From Olsenella urininfantis (lineage in GTDB: Bacteria > Actinomycetota > Coriobacteriia > Coriobacteriales > Atopobiaceae), in assembly GCF_900155635.1 (NCBI RefSeq), contig NZ_LT732540.1:605185-669184 (forward strand): a stretch of DNA of 64,000 bases, in the 5' to 3' direction. The translations under genes and the position numbers were made by a program. How positions within the stretch are numbered: the first letter of the stretch is position 1; the number at the start of each line of letters is the position of its first letter. Below are positions 7,658 through 14,295 of this stretch, piece after piece. The notes beneath the pieces were generated by a model. That model was not told the origin of the DNA and made no database searches. It was given only the letters and a program-made list of their open reading frames with translations.

Positions 7658-7686
7658 ACTATAAGGGAAACAAAAGGGGGATGCAA
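7658..7686 (-). promoter_or_regulatory. Promoter of the tRNA-Gln/Glu/Glu operon
   Basis: On the minus strand TTGCAT (-35, 7681-7686) and TATAGT (-10, 7658-7663) are separated by exactly 17 bp, and the -10 lies 34 bp before the tRNA-Gln 5' end. This is a close match to a housekeeping sigma promoter. Confidence 0.75.
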
Positions 7687-7795
7687 GTGGAAACGCCAAA
7701 GAACTTTGCTTCACATTTCCTGCCCATGACCGAGCGTTGATTCCCTGGCAGCGAGAGGGGAGGTCGGGGTGGCCGAGGCGACGCCCCAGGGAAGA

Positions 7796-7838
7796 TCGGG
7801 GTGTTTTCTCGCCAAGTCTACCTCGAGAAACACTCCGA
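7796..7838. repeat. Hairpin downstream of the cysteine hydrolase gene
   Basis: TCGGGGTGTTTTCTCG (7796-7811) pairs imperfectly with CGAGAAACACTCCGA (7824-7838). It lies 36 bp after the hydrolase stop codon and could stop transcription from either side, though neither side has a clear T-run. Confidence 0.45.
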
Positions 7839-7874
7839 ACCCGCACTTTGCGGCAGGGCCCGCCCGGGTCAGCC

Positions 7875-8396
7875 CTAGAGCACCTCTACCTGGCAGGACC
7901 TGAGCGTCTCCAGCGCGGCCTCATGCCTCTGGGGCGTCACGCCCGCGCAGCAGCGGCTGTCCACCACAATGTCGGCCTCGGGAAGCGTCGCGTGCAGCAG
8001 GAGGGCATTGGACACCACGCAGATGTCCGTGCAGAGCCCCACCAGCTCTATGCGCAGCGGCTCCTTCTCGCCCAGCCTGCCCAGCATCCGTGCAAGCTCG
8101 AGCGACCCGAAGCTGGGCTTGTCCACCACATGGCTCTCGTCAAGGAGCTCCGTCACGTCAGGTCTGATCTGCCAGCCCTCGCTGCCACGGATGCAGTGCT
8201 CGACGGGAAGCAGCCTTCCCTCCCTGGTCTCGAGGTAGTCGGCCTCGTGCGTGTCACGTGTGGCGAAGACGTCCTCGGGCTGGTAGAGGCGTATCTTCTC
8301 CTTCACGCGCTCGACTATCCCCTGCGCCTCGGGCGTGCCCAGCGCGCCGTCGATGAAGTCGTTCTGCATGTCTACCACAACGAGTATGTCCTTCAA
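7875..8396 (-). CDS. Isochorismatase-family cysteine hydrolase (nicotinamidase-like)
   Basis: A 173-residue single-domain cytosolic hydrolase. The Asp-Lys-Cys triad is visible: Asp in VVVDMQNDF (residue 9 or so), Lys in VVDKPSFGS, and Cys in VGLCTDICVVSNA. This is the layout of nicotinamidases and related amidases; DTHEADYLETREG and HCIRGSEGWQI resemble the nicotinamidase metal-site region, so nicotinamide deamidation to nicotinate is the first guess but not proven. Start: a TTG at 8396 preceded by GGAAAGGA gives the family-typical MKDILVVVDMQ beginning; a longer reading from an upstream TTG at 8438 adds 14 unlikely residues. It follows the serine dehydratase gene by 54 bp, in which CCAAGCGTTTT is repeated twice. 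Confidence 0.8.
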   Translation of the reverse strand: MKDILVVVDMQNDFIDGALGTPEAQGIVERVKEKIRLYQPEDVFATRDTHEADYLETREGRLLPVEHCIRGSEGWQIRPDVTELLDESHVVDKPSFGSLELARMLGRLGEKEPLRIELVGLCTDICVVSNALLLHATLPEADIVVDSRCCAGVTPQRHEAALETLRSCQVEVL

Positions 8397-8450
8397 GTCA
8401 GCGTCCTTTCCAAGCGTTTTCCAAGCGTTTTGTCCCAAGCCCTTGCGCAG

Positions 8451-10019
8451 CTAGCCGCAGCGGCCACAGATCTTGCAGGCGGAAGGCGCCGCCGCAAGCC
8501 CTCCTAGCGCGGTCTCGCGCAGCGTGGAGGGAAGGCTGTCTCCCACGGACTTCATGGCCCCGACAACCTCGTCGAAGGGGAGGGGGTCAAGCACGCCCGA
8601 GAGGGCCAGCTGTGCGGCGCTGATGGCGTCCGCCACGCCGATGGCGTTTCGGTTCTGGCAGGGGTACTCCACCAGCCCGCGCACCGGGTCGCACACGAGG
8701 CCCAGGAGGTTTGCGATGGCCGTCGAGGCTGCGGAGAGAGCCAGCCTGGGGCCTCCTCCCAGCATCTGGGTCACGGCCGCCGCGGCCATGGCCGCGGCCG
8801 ATCCCACCTCCGCCTGGCAGCCGCCCTCGGCCCCCGCGACGGAGGCGTTGCGTGCCACGATGGCCCCCACCGCGCAGGCACACCAGAGCGCCTCCTGCAC
8901 CTGCTCGTCCGTAGCACCAACCTCCTCCGCAACGGCGAGCACGGCGCCGGGCACCACGCCCGCCGAGCCCGCGGTGGGGGAGGCAACGATCACGCCCATG
9001 GCCGCGGAGCGCTCGAGGACGGCCATGGCATAGGACACGGCCCTCGTGAGGGTCATCCCCATGAGCAGTGATGCCCAACGGGCCGCCGCCTGGTCCACGT
9101 CGCGCGCCTGCCCGCCGAGGAGACCTCCCAAAGAGGCAACGGGCGTCTCCAGGGGCTCTTTGGTCTCCGCTCGCATGACCTCGAGCACGCGCGCCATGCC
9201 CGCGTCCACGTTCGTCCCGGGCTCGAGCTCGAGCTCTCGCCGGCGCATGAGCGCGCCTATGGAGAGGCCCGTCTCGTCGCAGCGCGCGAGCAGCTCGGCG
9301 CCATTGTCGAAGCCGCACCCGAGCTGAGTGTCGGGGGTGGCCTTTGCCGCCCCGGGGATGTCCACCACGCTTGCGCTGTAGATGTTGCTCGCGGCCCTCA
9401 GCTGCGCCAGGAGCTCGGGACCTATGGTCTCGTCCAGCTCGAACACGGTGGACGCGCGACCCCCGCGCTGCTTGCGGTAGGTGCGGATGGTCGCTATGTT
9501 GACCCTCTCGCGCGAGAGGGCCCCCGTGAGGGAGGCCAGCACGCCCGGGAGGTCGCGGTGCGAGACGAAGAGCGTGGGGTAGTCGCCGCTCATCTCCACG
9601 TGGACGCCGTCGATGGAGCTCACGCGGATGCGGCCTCCGCCCAGCGACTCGCCGGTGACCGAGGTCTCCTGCCCGCCCTCGCCGCGCATGGTCACGCGCA
9701 CCGTGTTGGGGTGCAGCCCCGCGTCATCAGGCCCCTCGACGAAGGACCAGCTGAGCCCCTCCTCGCGCGCGAGCTCGAAGGAGCGCGGCACCCGCGTGTC
9801 CTCGGGGGAGAGCCCCAGGATGCCGGCGAGGAGCGCTCGGTCGCTGCCATGGCCCCTGTAGGTGTGCGAGAACGAGTTGAACAGCGTGAAGTCAACGTGG
9901 CTGACCTTCTCGGGCCCGAGGGAGCGGGCGACGAGGGCGATCCTCAGAGCGCCGGCAGTGTGCGACGAGGAGGGGCCCACCATGACGGGGCCCAGTATCT
10001 CGAAGGCGGAGGTCTGCAT
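8451..10019 (-). CDS. sdaA: L-serine dehydratase, iron-sulfur type, fused beta and alpha chains
   Basis: Converts L-serine to pyruvate and ammonia using a [4Fe-4S] cluster. The 522-residue protein has the beta-domain first (FEILGPVMVGPSSSHTAGA, residues about 5-23), an ACT-like stretch (LFVSHRDLPGVLASLTGALS), then the alpha-domain with AGAEGGCQAEVGSA, VCDPVRGLVEYPCQNRN and a C-terminal ACKICGRCG. The cysteines in those alpha-domain blocks are the expected cluster ligands. The single-chain form matches the family in other anaerobes. The ATG at 10019 follows GGGAGA. It lies downstream of gltX but behind a good terminator, so it probably has its own promoter. Serine use for pyruvate fits a peptide-fermenting anaerobe. 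Confidence 0.92.
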   Translation of the reverse strand: MQTSAFEILGPVMVGPSSSHTAGALRIALVARSLGPEKVSHVDFTLFNSFSHTYRGHGSDRALLAGILGLSPEDTRVPRSFELAREEGLSWSFVEGPDDAGLHPNTVRVTMRGEGGQETSVTGESLGGGRIRVSSIDGVHVEMSGDYPTLFVSHRDLPGVLASLTGALSRERVNIATIRTYRKQRGGRASTVFELDETIGPELLAQLRAASNIYSASVVDIPGAAKATPDTQLGCGFDNGAELLARCDETGLSIGALMRRRELELEPGTNVDAGMARVLEVMRAETKEPLETPVASLGGLLGGQARDVDQAAARWASLLMGMTLTRAVSYAMAVLERSAAMGVIVASPTAGSAGVVPGAVLAVAEEVGATDEQVQEALWCACAVGAIVARNASVAGAEGGCQAEVGSAAAMAAAAVTQMLGGGPRLALSAASTAIANLLGLVCDPVRGLVEYPCQNRNAIGVADAISAAQLALSGVLDPLPFDEVVGAMKSVGDSLPSTLRETALGGLAAAPSACKICGRCG

Positions 10020-10115
10020 ATGTCTCCCATCCCGCGTAGGCGTGGCGCCGGCGCGGCTTGAGCGTGATGTTCCCAGATGATGATACGTCGATGCTTCCCC
10101 TCCCGCGAGCGGGCA

Positions 10116-10157
10116 AAACGAAAGTGGGACCTCTCCCTGCGAGCGGAGAGGCCCCAC
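10116..10157 (-). terminator. Rho-independent terminator of gltX
   Basis: Read on the minus strand: GTGGGGCCTCTCC, loop, GGAGAGGTCCCAC, then TTTCGTTTT. Stem arms are 10124-10136 and 10145-10157. It lies 32 bp after the gltX stop and before sdaA. Confidence 0.8.
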
Positions 10158-10188
10158 TGCTCATGCAATGAGCGGTCTTGTCGGCAGA

Positions 10189-11691
10189 TCAGGCGCCCTG
10201 GGAGCAGAGCGGCATCGCGCGCTCAAGGCGAGCCAGGGTCATGTTGCGCCCCAGGAGCTCGAGCGACTCGCCCAGGGGGGGAGAGACCTGATTGCCGCAT
10301 TCGGCGACGCGCACGGCCCCGTAGAACTTGCGCTTGTTGATCTCGAGCCTCTCGGGAAGCACCTCCAGCGCGGCGTCGATGGCGGCGCTGGTCCACTCGT
10401 CCTCGCCGATCTGCTCGAGAGCCTCGCAGGCCGCAGCCAGCGCCGTGGCGGCATAGTCCTTGGCCAGGTTCTTCTCGACGGACTTCTCGTCGAACTCGAG
10501 CCCCTCTCCCGCAAAGAGGAAGCGAGACTTCTCCACCACCTCGGGTGCGAGCGTGGTGCGGGGCTTGAGGATGCTGGCGAGGAGGTCGAACCAGTGGCTG
10601 CTGACCATGTAGGCGGCCTCGGGGTCGTCCTTGACAAGGCCTGCCTGATGCAACTGGGGAAGGAGCAGCCTCTGGGCGAACTCCGAGTCGCTCATCGCCT
10701 GCAGGTACTGGCCCTGGATCCAGTCGAGCTTCTTGAAGTCGAAGGTCGCGGGGTTCTTGCTCACATGGTCCAGCGAGAAGCGGCTGGCAAGCACGTCGCG
10801 CGGGACGATGGTGGTCTCGCCGTCAAGCGCCCAGCCAAGCAGGGCCAGGTAGTTCACGAAGGCATCCGCGTCGTAGCCCTGCTCGCGGTACTCCTCCACG
10901 GAGGTCGCGCCGTGGCGCTTGGAGAGCTTCTTGCCATCGGGGCCCAAGATCATGGAGATGTGGGCGAAGGTGGGGGTGGGAGCGCCCAGCGCCTCGTAGA
11001 CCATCACCTGGCGGGGGGTGTTGGAGAGGTGGTCGTCTCCGCGAATGATGTGGGTGATGCCCATCATGGCGTCGTCCACCACGGTTGCGAAGTTGTAGGT
11101 GGGGGTGCCGTCGGAGCGGAAGATGATGAAGTCGTCCAGCTCGCGGGCGTTGAAGGTCACGTCGCCGTGGACGGCGTCGTGGACGATGACGTCGCTGCGG
11201 TCGAGGGGTACCTTGATGCGCAGGACGTAGGGCTCGCCAGCGTCGATGCGGCGCTGGGCCTCTGCGGGGTCCATGTCGCGGCAGGTGCGCTGGTAGCCCT
11301 GGAAGGGGTCCTTGCGCTCCTGGGCGGCGGCGCGGTCGGCCGCGAGCTTCTCGGGCGTGCAGAAGCAGGGGTAGGCCTTGCCCTCGTCCCAGAGGCGCTG
11401 GGCGGCCTGCTTGTAGAGGTCGAGGCGCTCGGTCTGGGCGTAGGGGCCAAAGTCGCCGCCGACCTCGGGACCCTCGTCCCAGTCAAGGCCCAGCCAGCGC
11501 ATGGCGCGCAAGATGATCTGGGTGTTCTCGTCAGTGGAGCGGGTGGGGTCGGTGTCATCGATGCGCAGGATGAACGTGCCGCCGTTGGCGCGGGCAAAGG
11601 CCCAGTTGTAGATGGCGGTGCGGGCGCCGCCCACGTGGAGCTTGCCGGTGGGGGACGGCGCAAAGCGAACGCGCACGGGCTTGTCTGCCAT
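10189..11691 (-). CDS. gltX: Glutamyl-tRNA synthetase
   Basis: Charges tRNA-Glu. 500 residues, class I synthetase, monomer of the usual bacterial length. RFAPSPTGKLHVGGARTAIY contains the HIGH-equivalent (HVGG) and KKLSKRHGATS is the KMSKS-equivalent. A zinc-type cysteine pair occurs in YPCFCTPEKL and the third in QRTCRD. The start is ATG 11691, preceded by GAGGAGACTCC; the frame stays open upstream by 14 codons but has no better ribosome site. Two identical tRNA-Glu genes lie about 2.7 kb downstream on the same strand, separated by two unrelated genes. Confidence 0.96.
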   Translation of the reverse strand: MADKPVRVRFAPSPTGKLHVGGARTAIYNWAFARANGGTFILRIDDTDPTRSTDENTQIILRAMRWLGLDWDEGPEVGGDFGPYAQTERLDLYKQAAQRLWDEGKAYPCFCTPEKLAADRAAAQERKDPFQGYQRTCRDMDPAEAQRRIDAGEPYVLRIKVPLDRSDVIVHDAVHGDVTFNARELDDFIIFRSDGTPTYNFATVVDDAMMGITHIIRGDDHLSNTPRQVMVYEALGAPTPTFAHISMILGPDGKKLSKRHGATSVEEYREQGYDADAFVNYLALLGWALDGETTIVPRDVLASRFSLDHVSKNPATFDFKKLDWIQGQYLQAMSDSEFAQRLLLPQLHQAGLVKDDPEAAYMVSSHWFDLLASILKPRTTLAPEVVEKSRFLFAGEGLEFDEKSVEKNLAKDYAATALAAACEALEQIGEDEWTSAAIDAALEVLPERLEINKRKFYGAVRVAECGNQVSPPLGESLELLGRNMTLARLERAMPLCSQGA

Positions 11692-11770
11692 GGAGTCTCC
11701 TCCTCGTTGGGTTCCTATCTTCATACGGTTCATAAGTATAGCGAGGCGAGAAGTGCCTCCCGCCCTGACG

Positions 11771-11796
11771 TGCCATTGGGGATGGGGCTAATGGCA
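11771..11796. repeat. Short inverted repeat upstream of gltX
   Basis: TGCCATT (11771-11777) and AATGGCA (11790-11796) form a perfect 7-bp inverted repeat 80-105 bp before the gltX start. It could be a regulator site or a small hairpin in the leader; nothing else supports a role. Confidence 0.4.
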
Positions 11797-11809
11797 CAAT
11801 TGACGTCCC

Positions 11810-11868
11810 GAGCCGAGAAATGCGGGCATTGGCGGGGAATCGCTGCCAACGCCCGCATTTCTCGGCTC
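11810..11868. repeat. 59-bp inverted repeat with 24-bp arms
   Basis: GAGCCGAGAAATGCGGGC at 11810 onward is repeated inverted and exact at 11851-11868; the arms extend inward to 24 bp each (11810-11833, 11845-11868) with one mismatch and an 11-bp centre. The inner part of each arm, GCCAACGCCCGCATTTC read outward, resembles the half-site GCCAACGCGTGCTTTTC of the 73-bp arrays. No T-run follows on either side. Confidence 0.8.
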
Positions 11869-11949
11869 AACGTCCTCCCGACCCTAATAAAGGCACCCCC
11901 GATGCCCGAGCCGGCGGCGGTGCTGCGGTTGCGTGACAAAGCCAACAGA

Positions 11950-12021
11950 GCGGGAGGCCCCCTTCTCGCCCGGCAAGCTCTTTGCGAAGCGTAGCTTGCA
12001 GGCGAAAAGGGGGCCTCCCGC
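11950..12021. repeat. Long hairpin downstream of the YhgE operon
   Basis: Arms 11950-11970 (GCGGGAGGCCCCCTTCTCGCC) and 12001-12021 match with one mismatch over 21 bp; inside, CAAGCT and AGCTTG add a second stem. It begins 45 bp after the stop codon of the second YhgE/Pip gene. It may terminate that operon, but no run of T follows in that direction. Confidence 0.75.
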
Positions 12022-12066
12022 GGTCAGGCCGTTGTCGCGGGGTCGTTGCGCCCCACGCCGGCGTCC

Positions 12067-14295
12067 CTACATCACTTTCGTTGACTCGAGCTTGCGCTCC
12101 ATCCACTCGGTGAGCGTGAGCGCGGGTCTCCTCAGCCCTAGGCCGATGACGAGCGAGACCACCACGTAGGAGAGCAGCAGCCCCAGCTCCATCCAGAAGT
12201 CGTTGCCGTAGAGGCCGAACATGGCCGCGCGCATGGCGTTCTCGGAGTGCACGAAGGGCAGGAAGGGATAGATTGCCTGGAAGCCCTCCGGCAGCATTTG
12301 CACCGGGAAGCTGCCGCCGGAGCCGGCCACCTGGATGACCATGAGCAGCACGGAGACGGCCTTGCCCACGTCGCCGAAGGAGGCCGTCAGGGCGTAGATG
12401 ATGTTGACGAAGACGAAGGACGCCGCCCAGCCGGCCAGCAGGAACAGCAGTGGGTTGGCGCACTGGACCTGCAGGAAGTAGAGGTCGCCCAGCAGGATCA
12501 GCGTGGACTGCATGAGCGCCAGGACCACGAAGAAGACGAGGCGTCCCAGGTAGGCCTGGCTGGGCTTGAGGCCCAGGAGCTCCATGCACCTCTCGCTGGG
12601 GTTGGCCTTGACCAGGGCGCACAGCACCACGCCGCCGATCCAGATGGCCAGGGTGGTGTAGAAGGGCGCCATGCCGCTGCCGTTGTTGTCCAGTTGGTAG
12701 ACGGCCGTGCGGTCCACGGTGACGGGGGCCGAGATGAACTCGGCCAGGCTGTCGGGGCCGCTTGCGAGGATGTTCCTCACCTGGGCCACGTCGTCTGAGG
12801 CCAGGGCGGCGGAGAGCCTGCCGTGGAGCTCGCCCAGCATGGCCGCGGCCTCGTCCAGGGACTGGGCGCCGCTGGCAACGCCGGAGGCGGCCTCGGCCAC
12901 GCTGGAGGCGGCGGAGTTGGCGGTGCCGCGCAGGGAGCTCAGCGTGGCGGAGATGCTGGCGGAGACGCCGTCGGCCTCGCCCGCGGCGGACTCCAGGGTG
13001 TTGGCCAGGTTGCCGAGGCTGCCGCGGACGTCCTTCTCGTAGGCGTCCTGGACGCTGCCTAGGGCGTCCTTGGCCGCCTGGACGGAGCCCTGGAGCTGGG
13101 CGCGCGCGGCCTCGGCGGTGGCCTTGCCGGCAACCAGGTCGTCGGCGGTCTTGGTCAGCTGGGCGGAGAGCTCGGTCTGACCGTCGATGGCGTCGCACAC
13201 GCTGTCTTTCAGGGCGCCCACGGAGGAGATGAGGGGCTGCAGTACGTCGTGCAGGTAGCTGTCCTCGGGCAGGCTCTCGTCGGCGCTGCGCAGCTTGTCG
13301 TCCACGCTAGCTAGCTTGTCACGAAGCTCGTTCAGGCCGGAGACGTTGGCGTCCACGGCGCCGGCGGCCTGGCGAAGGCCGTCGGCCATCTTGTCGGTCT
13401 GGGTGCCGGCCAGCTCGAAGGCGTGTTCGATCTGGTCGGAGACGCCCGAGAGGCCGGCTGCGCCGTCCGAGAGGGCGGAGTTCACGGCGTCCACGGTCCC
13501 GTCGACGGAGGTGCCCAGGCCGCGGACGTCGCCGGCGCTCTGGCGCAGGCCGTTTCCGGCCGCCAGCGTGGCGGAGAGGGAACCGGTGGAGGCGTCGGCG
13601 CCGCTGCCCAGCAGGGTCTGGGTGGAGGCCAGGATGTCCTCGAAGCCGCGCACGCTCGAGGCGGTGTCCTGGAGGCCGCGCTGGGCCTCGTCGATGGCGC
13701 CGTCGAGCCTGCCGGCAAGCTCGGTCATGTGCTCGTCGTCCAGGTAGTCCACCAGCTCGTCCAGCACGCCGCCGCCCACGGTGGTGAGCGCGTGCGCGAA
13801 GGACTCGTCAATGTCCTGCTGGATGGCGGTGGAGGCCTTGCCGGTCACGATTTTGCCGATGGCGCTCTCCTTGTCGTTCTGGTAGAAGGAGACGCGCGGC
13901 GCGCTGGCACTGTCGGCAAAGCCGGAGAGAAGGTTGCGCGTGAAGTTCTCGGGGAAGACCACGGCGGCGTAGTACTTGCCGCTGCGCACGCCCTCGACGG
14001 CGTCCTCCTCGCTCGTCACGGTGTAGCCGATGGAGGCGGACTCGCGCAGCTCTGAGGTCATGCGCTCGCCCATGTTGAGGCTCACGGGGATGAGCTCGCT
14101 CGCGTACCCGTCGTCGGAGTTGGCGACGGCCACCTTGAGGTTCTTGGTGTTTCCGTAGGGGTCCCAGCTGCCCGCGATGTTGAACCACGCGTAGAAGCAG
14201 GGCACCACGATCATGCCGACACAGACCACGAGGCTGATCACGTTGGTGAAGACGCGCCTGGCGTCATAGCGGATGAGCTCCCAGATCTTCCTCAT
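12067..14295 (-). CDS. YhgE/Pip-family membrane protein (second of pair)
   Basis: A 742-residue integral membrane protein of the YhgE/phage-infection-protein family, related to ABC-2 type permeases and ESX-associated or drug-export-associated proteins. One N-terminal membrane segment (about residues 15-38, NVISLVVCVGMIVVPCFYAW), then FNIAGSWDPYGNTKNLKVAV, the family hallmark after the first helix. A long extracytoplasmic region rich in Ala, Ser, Asp and Gln follows (about 190-500, probably helical and coiled-coil), then four or five C-terminal membrane segments ending near residue 725. Its ATG overlaps the upstream paralogue's stop by four bases (ATGA), so the pair is translationally coupled and probably forms a heteromer. 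Substrate is unknown; the family includes a phage-infection receptor and heavy-metal or lipid-related exporters. Confidence 0.88.
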   Translation of the reverse strand: MRKIWELIRYDARRVFTNVISLVVCVGMIVVPCFYAWFNIAGSWDPYGNTKNLKVAVANSDDGYASELIPVSLNMGERMTSELRESASIGYTVTSEEDAVEGVRSGKYYAAVVFPENFTRNLLSGFADSASAPRVSFYQNDKESAIGKIVTGKASTAIQQDIDESFAHALTTVGGGVLDELVDYLDDEHMTELAGRLDGAIDEAQRGLQDTASSVRGFEDILASTQTLLGSGADASTGSLSATLAAGNGLRQSAGDVRGLGTSVDGTVDAVNSALSDGAAGLSGVSDQIEHAFELAGTQTDKMADGLRQAAGAVDANVSGLNELRDKLASVDDKLRSADESLPEDSYLHDVLQPLISSVGALKDSVCDAIDGQTELSAQLTKTADDLVAGKATAEAARAQLQGSVQAAKDALGSVQDAYEKDVRGSLGNLANTLESAAGEADGVSASISATLSSLRGTANSAASSVAEAASGVASGAQSLDEAAAMLGELHGRLSAALASDDVAQVRNILASGPDSLAEFISAPVTVDRTAVYQLDNNGSGMAPFYTTLAIWIGGVVLCALVKANPSERCMELLGLKPSQAYLGRLVFFVVLALMQSTLILLGDLYFLQVQCANPLLFLLAGWAASFVFVNIIYALTASFGDVGKAVSVLLMVIQVAGSGGSFPVQMLPEGFQAIYPFLPFVHSENAMRAAMFGLYGNDFWMELGLLLSYVVVSLVIGLGLRRPALTLTEWMERKLESTKVM

